Of a stretch of DNA of 45,441 bases, positions 26,492 to 36,505 are shown piece after piece. Both the position numbers and the translations under genes were made by a program. This DNA is from Bacteroidetes bacterium GWF2_49_14 (GTDB lineage Bacteria > Bacteroidota > Bacteroidia > Bacteroidales > UBA12481), in NCBI GenBank assembly GCA_001769295.1, contig MEOR01000031.1, positions 43,667 to 89,107 on the forward strand, given 5' to 3'. Each line of letters starts with the position of its first letter. The first letter of the stretch is position 1. Under the pieces are notes generated by a model that saw nothing but the letters and a program-made list of their open reading frames with translations, ran no database searches and was not told the origin of the DNA.

Positions 26492-26499
26492 CAAAGGTA
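26492..26499 (-). promoter_or_regulatory. Candidate -7 box for the cytochrome gene
   Basis: Read on the - strand this is TACCTTTG, a match to the Bacteroidetes -7 consensus TAnnTTTG, 49 bases before the cytochrome ATG. No convincing -33 TTTG was found at the usual distance. The box lies in the 97-bp segment that is absent from the duplicated copy at 35.9 kb. Confidence 0.4.
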
Positions 26500-26585
26500 T
26501 ACTTTCAATTAAAATGAAAATCCTGAAACCAAATTTAAACTCCTTTAGTCTGTCAGGTGTTATACATTTTTTCAAAAAAGTTATA

Positions 26586-26621
26586 TTATTCCCACATTGC
26601 ACTTCTCACTTGGCATTCATT
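26586..26621. repeat. Scar of a deleted DUF4468 gene (copy A)
   Basis: 26586-26608 is identical over 23 bases to the 3' end of the DUF4468 gene (35897-35919). 26602-26621 matches the sequence just upstream of that gene's start (36536-36555) at 18 of 20 bases. The two parts overlap at a short direct repeat (CTTCTCA / CTTTTCA). The simplest reading is that a DUF4468 gene once lay here and was deleted between the repeats. Confidence 0.7.
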
Positions 26622-26641
26622 TCCCGGGCTGAGCTGGCCGG

Positions 26642-26731
26642 GGCTGGTTTTTCTTTCTCGCGAAGCCGCGAAGACGCAAAGCCGCTCTTTTGTTCCCTCG
26701 TGGCTTAATCATGAAAGGGCTCTTCCGGCAG
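26642..26731. repeat. CGCAAAGACGCAAAG-type dispersed repeat, copy 1 (long form)
   Basis: About 90 bases containing TTTCTCGCGAAG, AGACGCAAAGCCGC and GGCTTAATCAT align with 35594-35684. A short form of the first half is at 36571-36604. The core resembles a simple repeat often seen between genes in environmental Bacteroidetes. The rest of 26444-26881 holds the cytochrome promoter, the DUF4468 scar and the leader of the signalling operon; no gene is visible. Confidence 0.75.
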
Positions 26732-26881
26732 GTTTCTTGGGCCACCCAATTTTGACACTTTTTTAACTTATTCACGACAATATTGTTAAGCTCATAGCGG
26801 GGAGTTAAAAGTTGACTTAAAACCCGGGAAAGGACACGGAGTTTATTATTCTATTACCTGCGATTCAAACAATTTGAAACA

Positions 26882-29800
26882 ATGAAAAATCTATTCAAAT
26901 ATTTTTTTGGGATTTTGATATTCCTGGTGGCTTCGACTTACCAGGCAGATAGCCAGCAAATCTTCTTTAATAAAATTCCACCGCCTGATGGTAAAACATT
27001 CGTACATGTGACAGGCATTACTCAGGATGTGAATGGATACATGTGGCTGGCCACAAAAAAAGGCCTTTGCCGGTATGATGGTTATCAAATGACCACCTAT
27101 AAAAACAATCCATTAGACCCTAATTCACCGGCAACTGATGTTCTGGAAACGATTTGTGTAGATTCAACGGGTATTGTCTGGATCGGCACCAGTGGGGCCG
27201 GAATTGACCGGTTCGATCCATCAACGGGATTGTTTAAACATTTTCGCCATAACCCACAAGATCCGGGGAGTCTGAGTGGAGATTGGGTAACGGTTCTAAT
27301 GCTGGATCATGAAGGAATTCTTTGGGTGGGCACCGGATTGGGTCTTGATCGCTATGATGAAAAATCCGGCACATTTAAGCATTTCAGGAATAATCGCGGT
27401 GATTCGACAAGTATTAGCAGCGATGAAGTAGAAGCCATTTATGAAGACAGGCAGGGAATACTTTGGGTTGGCACTGGGTCTGTGTATGGGGCAGCAAAAA
27501 ATAATATGGAGCGTGGCGGACTGAATAGAATGAATAAAAAAGAAGAAACGTTTACACACTTTATGCATGATCCCCGGGATCCTAATAGTCTGATCAACAA
27601 TAAAGTGAGGGCTATTTTTGAAGACAGTAAAGGTACCTTATGGATAGGAACTGCGGGAGACGGGTTACATACTATGGACAGAACAAAAGGAACATTTACA
27701 CGTCATCAATATGATCCCAAACATCCTGAAAAGTTAAGCCGTCCGCCCATAAGTAGAAATTTCCCGGAAACAGACCACATCACATTTATCAGGGAGGACG
27801 CTGCCGGAGCAATATGGATTGGAACCACCGAATCCGGCATAAATTATTACAATCCCAAAACGACAAAAACAACTCATTTTGAATCGGAAAAAGATGTTGA
27901 CGGTGCTTTTACTGACCGTACAGCCTGGTGGTCGTTTTCATCAAGGGATGGGGTACTGTGGATAAGTACATTAATGGGGAACCTTTACCGGATTGATCCA
28001 TTGCGAAAGGAAATTCCTCACTATACTTCGTCAAGCGGAGCTGTAAACTACTTTTATCAGGAACAGGGTGGAATACTTTGGTTAGCTACCGATAATGGAA
28101 TTATTCGAAAGGATGTAAATAATGAAATTGTTAATTGGACTGACGATGAAAGAAACCTTTCTGTAATCAAAGATAATTGGACCTCTGTTATTAGTGGCGA
28201 TGATCAGGGTAACATTTTGATTGGTCAGAGGGGTTTATACATGTGGAATGCTAAAAATGGGAAAATAACTACCTATAAAAATGATGCAAAAAGCAAGAAA
28301 AGCATAAGCAATGCTGGTATCAGTGCTATACTGGAAGACAAGGATGAGAAATTATGGATAGGAACATTTGGGGGTTTAAATTTTCTGGATTTAAAAACCG
28401 GAAATTATTCGAATTATTTGATTAATCCGGTTGATACTTCAAAGTATGGACAGAATAGTATTACCGCAATTCTCAGGGATAAAACAGATAAGTTATGGAT
28501 TGGAAGTTTGATGGGAGGAGGCCTAAATCTATTTAATGAAAAGACCGGAGAATTTAAAAACTATCTTAACGTATGGGATGTCAACTGTCTCTATGAGGAT
28601 TCGTCGGGCACAGTGTGGGTTGGAAGTAATGATGGGCTTTATAAATATGATCTTAGTTCTGACAAATTTATTCTTTACAGTGATTCAAACACAAAGGCTG
28701 AAATATCTTCAGTATTATGTATTGTTGAAGACAACCAAAGTTATCTGTGGTTAGCCACAACCAATGGAATTGTCAGAATTAATCCTCAACGAAATGAGAC
28801 CAGTTTATATGCGGAAAAAAATAAAAGTAATGAAAATGGATTCAAACCGGGTTCCGGTTATAAAGGACGAAATGGAGCAATTTATTTTGGAGATGGTAAT
28901 GGCTATTATGCATTTAATCCGGCTGAATTAACACGGAACATAAAGGCACCTGGGATTATTATAACTAACTTCAGCCTTGCAGATCACAGTGTTAAACCCG
29001 GATCATCTGGTCCCTTAAAGGAAAGCCTGTTAAAAGTAAAAGAGATTCGGTTACGATTTGATCAGAATGTTTTTTCCTTTGATTTTGCTGGTTTAGATTA
29101 TGCTAATCCTGTAGGAAACCGGCATCTGTTTATGCTGGAAAACTACGATAAAATCTGGCATCGGGCAAATTCGGAACATAGAGCTTACTATTTCAATGTT
29201 CCACCGGGGAAATATGTATTTCGGGTAAAAGTTGCAAACAGTTATGGGGTATGGGCTGAGAAAAAAATTGCTATCACCATTTTGCCTCCTTGGTGGGGAA
29301 CATGGTGGGCATATGTATTTTATGGATTACTCTTTTTATGCCTGGTGTTCTTGTCAGACCGGATCATGAGAAAGCGCCTCCTTGAAAAAGAAAGGGCAAT
29401 GGCAAAAGAGAAGGAACTTGAACAGGCGAAAGAGATAGAAAAGGCTTATCACCAGCTAAAAACTACCCAATCACAGCTCATCCAATCCGAAAAGATGGCT
29501 TCCCTCGGAGAACTCACCGCCGGCATCGCTCATGAGATTCAAAACCCATTAAACTTCGTGAATAATTTTTCGGAAGTGAGCAATGAGTTAGTAGATGAGA
29601 TGAATGAAGAATTGGACAAGGGAGATATTGATGTAGCAAAAGTCATTGCATCCGACATCAAACAAAATCTTGAAAAAATTCTTCACCATGGCAAACGTGC
29701 CGATGCCATTGTAAAAGGTATGCTGCAACACAGCCGGAGCAGCTCGGGAATGAAAGAGCCAACCGATATCAATCACCTCGCTGATGAGTACTTGCGCCTG

Positions 29801-30253
29801 TCATATCATGGACTCAGGGCCAAAGACAAATCCTTCAATGCCGATTTTAAAACGGATTTTGACCCGAGCATGCCTAAGATCAGTGTCATTCCGCAGGATA
29901 TAGGAAGGGTATTGCTGAACCTGATCAACAACGCATTTTACGCGGTGTCCGTCAAAGCCCTGGCAGCGGCGAACGGTCACTTTAAACCCACTGTGATCGT
30001 CAGTACTAAAAAACTTGGCAGCTATATTGAGATCCGGGTGAAGGATAACGGTAATGGCATTCCTGATGATATTCTGGGAAAAGTTTTCCAACCCTTTTTT
30101 ACCACCAAACCCACCGGAGAAGGAACTGGATTAGGATTGAGTTTGAGTTACGATATTGTAAAAGCACATGGAGGGGAGTTGAAGGTGGAGACGAAGGAAG
30201 GGGAAGGGTCAACATTTATGATTCAATTACCATTGAAAAACGGCGAATTATGA
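26882..30253 (+). CDS. Two-component regulator propeller histidine kinase (sensor 1)
   Basis: 1123 residues. Signal peptide ([19 protein letters not shown]); about 14 propeller repeats with the signature D-x-x-G-x-(L/I)-W-(I/V)-G-T (for example [20 protein letters not shown]) forming the two seven-bladed periplasmic propellers (about 25-690); a YYY-type Ig-like domain (about 700-800); one membrane helix (about 807-829); a coiled-coil linker; a HisKA domain with H884 in GIAHEIQNP; and an ATPase with N box ([12 protein letters not shown]), G1 (VKDNGNGIP) and F/G2 ([14 protein letters not shown]). There is no fused receiver or AraC domain, unlike many hybrid sensors of this class. In characterised relatives such propellers bind carbohydrate fragments. 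The end overlaps sensor 2 by 4 bases (ATGA). Confidence 0.93.
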   Translation: MKNLFKYFFGILIFLVASTYQADSQQIFFNKIPPPDGKTFVHVTGITQDVNGYMWLATKKGLCRYDGYQMTTYKNNPLDPNSPATDVLETICVDSTGIVWIGTSGAGIDRFDPSTGLFKHFRHNPQDPGSLSGDWVTVLMLDHEGILWVGTGLGLDRYDEKSGTFKHFRNNRGDSTSISSDEVEAIYEDRQGILWVGTGSVYGAAKNNMERGGLNRMNKKEETFTHFMHDPRDPNSLINNKVRAIFEDSKGTLWIGTAGDGLHTMDRTKGTFTRHQYDPKHPEKLSRPPISRNFPETDHITFIREDAAGAIWIGTTESGINYYNPKTTKTTHFESEKDVDGAFTDRTAWWSFSSRDGVLWISTLMGNLYRIDPLRKEIPHYTSSSGAVNYFYQEQGGILWLATDNGIIRKDVNNEIVNWTDDERNLSVIKDNWTSVISGDDQGNILIGQRGLYMWNAKNGKITTYKNDAKSKKSISNAGISAILEDKDEKLWIGTFGGLNFLDLKTGNYSNYLINPVDTSKYGQNSITAILRDKTDKLWIGSLMGGGLNLFNEKTGEFKNYLNVWDVNCLYEDSSGTVWVGSNDGLYKYDLSSDKFILYSDSNTKAEISSVLCIVEDNQSYLWLATTNGIVRINPQRNETSLYAEKNKSNENGFKPGSGYKGRNGAIYFGDGNGYYAFNPAELTRNIKAPGIIITNFSLADHSVKPGSSGPLKESLLKVKEIRLRFDQNVFSFDFAGLDYANPVGNRHLFMLENYDKIWHRANSEHRAYYFNVPPGKYVFRVKVANSYGVWAEKKIAITILPPWWGTWWAYVFYGLLFLCLVFLSDRIMRKRLLEKERAMAKEKELEQAKEIEKAYHQLKTTQSQLIQSEKMASLGELTAGIAHEIQNPLNFVNNFSEVSNELVDEMNEELDKGDIDVAKVIASDIKQNLEKILHHGKRADAIVKGMLQHSRSSSGMKEPTDINHLADEYLRLSYHGLRAKDKSFNADFKTDFDPSMPKISVIPQDIGRVLLNLINNAFYAVSVKALAAANGHFKPTVIVSTKKLGSYIEIRVKDNGNGIPDDILGKVFQPFFTTKPTGEGTGLGLSLSYDIVKAHGGELKVETKEGEGSTFMIQLPLKNGEL

Positions 30254-33200
30254 AAATACTTCTGGTAACGTTTACACTTTTTATTTGCATACAACTCTTC
30301 GCACAGCAAAGGAGTGCCGCAGATGTGCAGAATTTTAATCCCAGGTTTGAGGTTTTTAAACTGCCCGGGGATACGCAGGAAAACAGGGTACAAGGATTGG
30401 TACAGGATAAAACAGGTTTCCTCTGGTTTGCCACGCAGGGAGGGCTATTACGCTACGATGGGCAAAACTTTGTTACGTACCGCTACGATGGCAATAATCC
30501 GAATTCATTGTCAAACGATTATATCGAGTCTCTGTTTCTTGATTCCAAAGGCCGGCTTTGGATGACACACTGGCAGCAGGGAGCGTTAACTACTTTCGAA
30601 CCCGAACGGGGAATTTTTACCAGATACCAGCATGATCCGGACAATCCCGAATCCCTGAGCGGCAATGTATTAAGTTGTGTTGCAGAGGACCATCAGGGTT
30701 TTATATGGATTGGAGGGGAGCTCGGGCTTGACCGGTACGATCCTAAAACCGGAAAGTTTAAGCATTTTCAACACGATCCCGAAAACCCGAACTCACTTTC
30801 TTACAACCGGGTCAGGGCACTTTATGTCGATAAAACGGGTACGCTGTGGGTTGGAACGGGTTTCCCATGGGAAACAAATTCAAGCGAAGGCGGATTAAAC
30901 AGGTATAATCCTGAAAACGAAACATTTACGCGATACCTGCATGCCCCGGAAGATTCCACCAGCCTGATCAACAACAAAATCAGGTCGATACTGGAAGACA
31001 GCAAAGGCAATTTTTGGATCGGTACTGTTGGCGATGGTTTACATTTAATGGACAGGGAAAAGGGCACTTTCAAGAGGCTGACCCACGATCCTTTAAACCC
31101 GGAAAAGTTATCAGGTCCGTGGCAGCCCGGACCCATTCCGGCTGTTTCTGATTCTTCCACGCATATTTCTTCAATTTTCGAAGACGATGAAGGCAGAATC
31201 TGGATAACCGCTTTCCCTGGCGGACTTAAATTGTTTGATCCGGTTTCCGGGATCAACCGGCATTTTAAAATGGGCAGCGGCACGGGCAACCTTAATACCG
31301 ACTTCCTTTGGCAAACCTATCAGACAAATGACGGAACCCTGTGGATTACATCCGGTGGCGATGGTCAGACAGTTTTCAAAGTCAAACAGTATGACGACCT
31401 GTTTCCCTTTTTCAACATTCCGATGAAAGAGGATGAATCAAGATCAGTTTCTCATGGGATTTTAAAGGACAGATCGGGCAATATATGGATAGGGCATGAA
31501 AATCCCGTTTTTCTCGAACGCATTGATCGCCGGACAGGTTCGAGAACAGTTTTTAAAATTGGCGATCCTCAGAAACAGGTTACAAGGATTCATGGATTAA
31601 TGGAGGACAGGGAGGGATATATATGGGTTGGAACAGACAGAGGTCAATTTCGTGGAAATTCCGAAACTTCCGTTTTCCAGTTCTTTCAACCACCTGGAAT
31701 TTCTGATGAAATAGCACAAAGTTTATTTTTGGAGGTTTTACAAGCCCGCTCCGGCCATTTCTGGTTTGGGAGCTGGGAACACGGACTTTTTCGTTACGAC
31801 CCGGCAACAGGTGACGTTGTAAACTATGCGCACGATCCCAACGATCCAAACAGCCTTGGCGGAAAATTGGTTGGGTCTATTTATGAAGATGAAAAAGGAA
31901 ATATTTGGGTGGGTGGAGGTTCTCCGTTTGGCGACATATTTAATCCATTGTTTTTAGACCGTATTAATCCGCAAACGAACAGAATAGAACGATTTTTTAA
32001 AGCAAATAAGCAGCTTGGCATGCTCTCGTACATAACTGAAGATAATGGCGGAAACATCTGGTTTGTTGATTGGTTAAACGGATTTCAAAAGTTAAATCCA
32101 GCCACCGGAACATTCAAATCGTTTAATCCTAACAACAGTCTTTTGCCTTCAAATTACCTGTTATCCCTGGTAAAATCAGGAGATGGAAAATTTTGGTTAA
32201 GCGATCAGAATTCGATCATCGAGTTTGACCCGGAGATTGAAACAATGTCGGTTTATAATGCCAATAGCGGTATCAGAAATGCCTATGACCATTACAATAG
32301 CGGCTATGCAGCACATGACGGGGAACTTTTTTTCAGCCGGAAAGGGGGTTTTCATGCCTTTTATCCCAACCAGATTTTACAACAAAAAAATACCCGGTTA
32401 CCTGATATCCGAATAACTAACTTCCAAATGCTTGGCGATCAAAATTCATCTGCAGTTCTTAAATTGTTGGAGAAACCGGTCTGGCAAAAGGCAGCTATCC
32501 GATTGGCACACGACCAGAATTTATTTACTTTTTCGGTTGCCTGTTTCGATTTTTATGATGCTTCAACCATTCAGTTGCAATATATGCTCGAAGGCTACGA
32601 CAAGGCATGGCGTAATGATGTGCGTGGTGGGGAAACTTCCCCGTACACTAATGTTCCGCCAGGTGAATATACTTTCCGGGTACGTGGAGCCAATAGTTTT
32701 GGGGTGTGGAATATGGAAGGTGTCAGTATGGGAATCACCATCCTGCCGCCCTGGTGGAAAACCTGGTGGGCTTATGCATTTTATTTGTTTTTGATGTTGA
32801 TTGGCATATGGCAGGTTCATAAATTCCAAAGAGAAAGAACCATAAGAATGGAACGCGAAAAATCGCGTGAGCGGGAACTTTTGCAAGCCCGCGAAATTGA
32901 AAAGGCATATACCGAACTAAAAACAACCCAGACCCAGCTCATCCAGGCCGAAAAGATGGCGTCGTTGGGCGAACTCACCGCCGGAATAGCCCACGAAATT
33001 CAGAATCCATTAAACTTCGTGAACAACTTCTCTGAAGTAAATACAGAATTGATTGATGAATTGGAACAGGAAGCTGATAAAGGTAATTATGATGAAGTAA
33101 AAGCAATTGCGAAGGATATTAAAGAAAATGAACAAAAGATAAACCACCACGGAAAACGTGCCGACGCCATTGTAAAGGGAATGCTTCAACACAGCCGCAG

Positions 33201-33699
33201 CAGCACTGGCGTAAAAGAACCAACCGACATCAACGCCCTGGCGGATGAATACTTAAGACTTGCCTATCATGGATTACGGGCAAAAGACAAAAGTTTTAAT
33301 GCAGATTTTAAAACAGAATTAGATGAATCATTACCAAAAATTAAGCTAATTGCTCAGGATATGGGACGGGTTTTGCTAAATCTGATTAATAATGCTTTTT
33401 ATGCGGTTACTGACAAGAAAGCACAACAGCCTGAAAACTATAAACCAACAGTGATTGTCAGTACAAAAAATGAAGATGGCAAAGTAATAATCAAGGTGAA
33501 GGATAACGGCAACGGCATTCCCGAAGAAATCAAAAACAAAATTTTCCAGCCCTTTTTCACAACCAAACCAACAGGTGAAGGAACGGGATTAGGATTGAGT
33601 TTGAGTTATGATATCATCAAAGCGCATGGCGGAGAATTAAAAGTGAACACGATAGAAGGTGAAGGAACAGAATTTATCATCGTATTAACTGAAAAATAA
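30250..33699 (+). CDS. Two-component regulator propeller histidine kinase (sensor 2)
   Basis: 1149 residues, same plan as sensor 1: signal peptide (ILLVTFTLFICIQLFAQ), double propeller with DKTGFLWFATQGGLLRYD-type blades, YYY domain, membrane helix (about 838-858), coiled coil, HisKA with H915 in GIAHEIQNP, and a complete ATPase domain. The kinase parts of the two sensors are nearly alike while the propellers differ more, which points to a tandem duplication with diverging input. It starts inside the stop of sensor 1 (ATGA) and is followed 8 bases later by the stand-alone receiver. Lacking an output domain of its own, it should signal through the downstream receivers. Confidence 0.93.
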   Translation: MKILLVTFTLFICIQLFAQQRSAADVQNFNPRFEVFKLPGDTQENRVQGLVQDKTGFLWFATQGGLLRYDGQNFVTYRYDGNNPNSLSNDYIESLFLDSKGRLWMTHWQQGALTTFEPERGIFTRYQHDPDNPESLSGNVLSCVAEDHQGFIWIGGELGLDRYDPKTGKFKHFQHDPENPNSLSYNRVRALYVDKTGTLWVGTGFPWETNSSEGGLNRYNPENETFTRYLHAPEDSTSLINNKIRSILEDSKGNFWIGTVGDGLHLMDREKGTFKRLTHDPLNPEKLSGPWQPGPIPAVSDSSTHISSIFEDDEGRIWITAFPGGLKLFDPVSGINRHFKMGSGTGNLNTDFLWQTYQTNDGTLWITSGGDGQTVFKVKQYDDLFPFFNIPMKEDESRSVSHGILKDRSGNIWIGHENPVFLERIDRRTGSRTVFKIGDPQKQVTRIHGLMEDREGYIWVGTDRGQFRGNSETSVFQFFQPPGISDEIAQSLFLEVLQARSGHFWFGSWEHGLFRYDPATGDVVNYAHDPNDPNSLGGKLVGSIYEDEKGNIWVGGGSPFGDIFNPLFLDRINPQTNRIERFFKANKQLGMLSYITEDNGGNIWFVDWLNGFQKLNPATGTFKSFNPNNSLLPSNYLLSLVKSGDGKFWLSDQNSIIEFDPEIETMSVYNANSGIRNAYDHYNSGYAAHDGELFFSRKGGFHAFYPNQILQQKNTRLPDIRITNFQMLGDQNSSAVLKLLEKPVWQKAAIRLAHDQNLFTFSVACFDFYDASTIQLQYMLEGYDKAWRNDVRGGETSPYTNVPPGEYTFRVRGANSFGVWNMEGVSMGITILPPWWKTWWAYAFYLFLMLIGIWQVHKFQRERTIRMEREKSRERELLQAREIEKAYTELKTTQTQLIQAEKMASLGELTAGIAHEIQNPLNFVNNFSEVNTELIDELEQEADKGNYDEVKAIAKDIKENEQKINHHGKRADAIVKGMLQHSRSSTGVKEPTDINALADEYLRLAYHGLRAKDKSFNADFKTELDESLPKIKLIAQDMGRVLLNLINNAFYAVTDKKAQQPENYKPTVIVSTKNEDGKVIIKVKDNGNGIPEEIKNKIFQPFFTTKPTGEGTGLGLSLSYDIIKAHGGELKVNTIEGEGTEFIIVLTEK

Positions 33700-33707
33700 A
33701 ATTGAAA

Positions 33708-34085
33708 ATGAAAATATTAGTAGTTGACGACGAAAAAGACATACAACCATTGTTTCAACAACGGTTCAGAAAAGAAATTAAAAATGGTGAAATTGATTTC
33801 GTTTTTGCATTCTCCGGCGAAGAAGCTCTGACTTGCTTAAAAGACTATCAACATGAAGCAGTGTTGATTCTTTCTGATATTAATATGCCAGGAATGAGTG
33901 GCTTGGAATTATTAAGTGAGATCAAACAAAAAAACCATGTTCCACCACCAGTAGTGATGATGATTACAGCCTATGGGGATGATGAGAATTATAAACGGGC
34001 GATGGACTTAGGTGCAGATGATTTTCTTGCCAAACCAATTGATTTTATATCCCTAAAAGAAAAAATTAAAACTTTTGTATTATGA
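33708..34085 (+). CDS. Stand-alone CheY-like receiver
   Basis: 125 residues from the ATG at 33708; two upstream codons start with TTG. A single receiver domain: DDEKD acidic pair, phospho-acceptor Asp in LILSDINMPGMSG, Thr in MMITAYGDD, Lys in DFLAKPIDF. It has no output domain, so it probably acts as a phosphate shuttle or sink, or binds a partner protein. It lies 8 bases after sensor 2, and its stop overlaps the start of the receiver-cyclase by 4 bases (ATGA). Confidence 0.93.
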   Translation: MKILVVDDEKDIQPLFQQRFRKEIKNGEIDFVFAFSGEEALTCLKDYQHEAVLILSDINMPGMSGLELLSEIKQKNHVPPPVVMMITAYGDDENYKRAMDLGADDFLAKPIDFISLKEKIKTFVL

Positions 34086-35122
34086 CAAAAATACTTGTGG
34101 TTGACGACGAAAGTGATCTTGAGATTTTGATCAAACAGAAATTTCGCAAAAAAATACGGGAAAATAGCTATGAATTTGTTTTCGCTATAAATGGTGTCCA
34201 TGCATTAGAACAATTGGAGCAACATAAAGATGTTGATGTTGTACTTAGCGACATTAACATGCCTGAAATGGATGGTCTTACCTTACTTTCCAGACTTAAT
34301 GAAAAGCACGGCTTGATAAAGTCTGTTATAGTTTCAGCTTATGGTGATATGGATAATATCAGGATTGCCATGAATCGGGGGGCTTTCGATTTTATCACTA
34401 AACCTGTAGATTTTAACGATCTGGAATTGACCATCGAAAAAACCATTAAACACGTTGATTTCATAAAAAAAACCTTACAGGCCATTAAGGAGAATAACAT
34501 CCTTAAAATGTATGTCGACGAAACTGTATTAAACTTCATGGATACCCGTGAATTTGAATCGTCGATCATGGCAAATGAAACGATTGAAGCATCTGTTGTT
34601 TTTATTGATATTTGTGGATTTACTTCAATTAGTGAAAATGAGACACCAGATACCGTTGTTCAACTATTGAACAGTTACTTTGATGTGATGGTTAAAGAAA
34701 TCATCGAACAGGATGGCTTCATTGACAAATTCATTGGGGACGCTATTATGGCCGTTTTCAGAGGCGATCACCATCTTGACAGGGCTATTGATGCCTGCTT
34801 GTCTATTCGAACAGAGGTCGGAAATTTACCTTCATTTTCAGAAAACGTCACATTCAAGCCCAGTGTTACCATCGGAATTAATAGCGGCGAATTGGTATCT
34901 GGAAATATTGGTTCTGCAAGCATAAAACGATTTGATTATACGGTAATAGGAGATGTGGTTAACACAGCTCAACGACTTGAATCAGTAGCTAAACCCGGTC
35001 AAATTATCATTAGTGCATCATCTTATGAAATGGTGAAGGACTCTTTTAAATGTGTTAAAGTGGGTGAAGTAAAGCTAAAGAACAAAGCGCACCCTCTGGT
35101 AATTTATGAGGTAATGGAATAG
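34082..35122 (+). CDS. Receiver - class III adenylate cyclase fusion
   Basis: 346 residues, cytoplasmic. The receiver (about 1-120) has DDESD, the phospho-acceptor in VVLSDINMPEMDG, Ser in VIVSAYGD and Lys in DFITKPVDF. A helical linker (about 120-165) leads to a class III cyclase catalytic domain (about 170-346): metal-binding D176 (VFIDICGFTS) and D220 (FIGDAIMAVF), purine-contact pair K216 and T287 (the Lys/Thr pair seen in bacterial adenylate cyclases), and transition-state N294 and R298 (VVNTAQRLES). All key residues are present, so cAMP synthesis controlled by phosphorylation is expected. It ends the four-gene cassette and is the only gene there with an enzymatic output. Confidence 0.93.
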   Translation: MTKILVVDDESDLEILIKQKFRKKIRENSYEFVFAINGVHALEQLEQHKDVDVVLSDINMPEMDGLTLLSRLNEKHGLIKSVIVSAYGDMDNIRIAMNRGAFDFITKPVDFNDLELTIEKTIKHVDFIKKTLQAIKENNILKMYVDETVLNFMDTREFESSIMANETIEASVVFIDICGFTSISENETPDTVVQLLNSYFDVMVKEIIEQDGFIDKFIGDAIMAVFRGDHHLDRAIDACLSIRTEVGNLPSFSENVTFKPSVTIGINSGELVSGNIGSASIKRFDYTVIGDVVNTAQRLESVAKPGQIIISASSYEMVKDSFKCVKVGEVKLKNKAHPLVIYEVME

Positions 35123-35200
35123 CCGATGGACGCGCCTTTAAAAATTACAACCGCTGCCGTTTATAATGAACAACCAGTTTCAATTATTGTGTGGCAGGTT

Positions 35201-35389
35201 CTATATCAGAGCAGTTAATAGATTACCAGATCCGGTCTTGTGTCCGTGATCATCATGCGTTGTATTGGTTTTAGGGTCATAATGGCCCTTTTTGTGGCCA
35301 TGACTGTCATAGATTACGAGTTTTCCACTTTGTTCTTTAATCTCGCCAATTTTGTGACCGTGTTTGTCTTTTAAAACTTGATTTTCCAT
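35201..35389 (-). CDS. Small Gly/His/Asp-repeat protein (4-fold beta-flower-like)
   Basis: 62 residues with repeats of the form (D/K)-x-x-G-(H/x)-K-x-G: DKHGHKIGEI, DSHGHKKGHYD, DDHGHKTGSG. The spacing (about 20 residues) fits a small closed beta fold of the '4-fold beta-flower' type, with each repeat giving one hairpin. No signal peptide. The function of such proteins is unknown; the many His residues could bind metal. It is transcribed against the signalling operon, 78 bp from its end. The clear repeat makes a real gene likely despite its size. Confidence 0.6.
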   Translation of the reverse strand: MENQVLKDKHGHKIGEIKEQSGKLVIYDSHGHKKGHYDPKTNTTHDDHGHKTGSGNLLTALI

Positions 35390-35593
35390 AACTAGATAGT
35401 TTTATTAGGAAACAATTGCTTATTGGATTTCGATTTTATCTGGCTAAAAAGTAACATTTTTACTGGAACTTGTCAAAGAATTCAATAACTCAATTAGTCT
35501 AAAGTTAAGGCATACTTTCATTACAACAAAAACTTTTTCGAGAGTCCCGGGTTCGACTGTTTCAACTACAATTATCGTGACTTGTTGACCGGA

Positions 35594-35684
35594 GCCTGGT
35601 TTTTTGTTTCTCGCAGAGACGCCAAGACGCAAAGCCGCTTTTTTGTTCCTTCATGGCTTAATCATCAAACCGCTCTTCCGGCAG
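35594..35684. repeat. CGCAAAGACGCAAAG-type dispersed repeat, copy 2 (long form)
   Basis: It aligns over about 90 bases with 26642-26731, including the GGCTTAATCAT and CTCTTCCGGCAG blocks. It lies just to the left of the rearranged symporter-DUF4468 block, whose right edge carries the short copy at 36571-36604, so the block is framed by this repeat. Confidence 0.75.
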
Positions 35685-35768
35685 CCATTTTTAGCTGGCT
35701 CTTTTTGTTTTTGATAAACTATTCTTCGCTTTTAAACTTAGTAAGTGGTCTGGATTTTAGGGAGTAAT

Positions 35769-35843
35769 ATATATAGTCTGATCATGTTTTTTACTGCGGC
35801 AGCATTCGGGTATTTAATAAATATTGGCCGAAAAACTGAAACG
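35769..35843 (+). pseudogene. 3' remnant of the BASS symporter gene, copy B
   Basis: About 75 bases nearly identical to 24934-25009 (about three substitutions and one missing A), encoding the last 24 or so codons (YSLIMFFTAAAFGYLINIG). Nothing upstream of it matches. At its right end the sequence switches to the duplicated cytochrome leader. Apart from these remnants and the repeat at 35594, the gap 35390-35896 holds no gene. Confidence 0.85.
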
Positions 35844-35844
35844 A

Positions 35845-35904
35845 ATTGAACGGTTTCATTTTTTAGCCCTCCATTTTAAGAACTGTAATTAATTCTTTAT
35901 TCCC
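35845..35904. repeat. Duplicated cytochrome start and leader, copy B
   Basis: 60 bases matching 26429-26488 with two differences, including the cytochrome start codon on the - strand. No cytochrome coding sequence follows. The last 8 bases overlap the stop of the DUF4468 gene. Confidence 0.85.
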
Positions 35905-36505
35905 ACATTGCACTTCTCAGACTGGTAATCCGGTTTTCGGCAGCTGAAGCAATCAACCCGTAAACCCCGTTATAGTCCCCAACTTTTATTCGCTTCAACC
36001 TTATGGAATCAACCCCTTCCGCAGGATGATTGTCTGGATTCGGCGGAAAACCATGAGCGGCGATCTGACTGCCAACTTTCTCGTTCAGGGGGATAAAATC
36101 AGTCATAACATACGTATACCCACCCTCCCAAACAAGGAGTGAAATCGTGAATTCGATGTATTCATGTTGAAGGTAACGATTGTCAGGAGAACCCGGAAAA
36201 CGGGAATCAACCGGTCCAAAACTATGATGAATCAGGGCTTTAGCAATAATCACCCCTTTCTCCTGATCCTGAAGGAGAATGACACAATGTGTTGAGGCTG
36301 GAAAATCATGTTTAAACCATTCCAGGGCCCGGGAAAACAGTTCCATTTTGGTTGCGGGCGGAACAACCCTTATCTCCTCACGGAAGGAAATTCTTCCGTT
36401 CAGGCTGTCAACGGGTAGTTTTTGCATTTTTTTTAAGTCCCATTGCCCATAGATTGCAGTGCTTCCGATCAGGATGGCTGCAAAAACCATTAACCTCTTT
36501 TTCAT
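35897..36505 (-). CDS. DUF4468 protein (TBP-like fold), exported
   Basis: 202 residues. Signal peptide MKKRLMVFAAILIGSTAIYG. The middle part matches the DUF4468 'TBP-like fold' pattern: a first strand, then MELFSRALEWFKHDF, then CVILLQDQEKGVIIAKALI, followed by a paired sheet ending HEYIEFTISLLVWEGGYTYVMTDF. The family is common in Bacteroidetes, is envelope-located, and has no known activity. Its last eight codons overlap sequence shared with 26586-26608, where only a scar of such a gene remains. Transcription probably once ran on into the cytochrome gene. Confidence 0.8.
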   Translation of the reverse strand: MKKRLMVFAAILIGSTAIYGQWDLKKMQKLPVDSLNGRISFREEIRVVPPATKMELFSRALEWFKHDFPASTHCVILLQDQEKGVIIAKALIHHSFGPVDSRFPGSPDNRYLQHEYIEFTISLLVWEGGYTYVMTDFIPLNEKVGSQIAAHGFPPNPDNHPAEGVDSIRLKRIKVGDYNGVYGLIASAAENRITSLRSAMWE

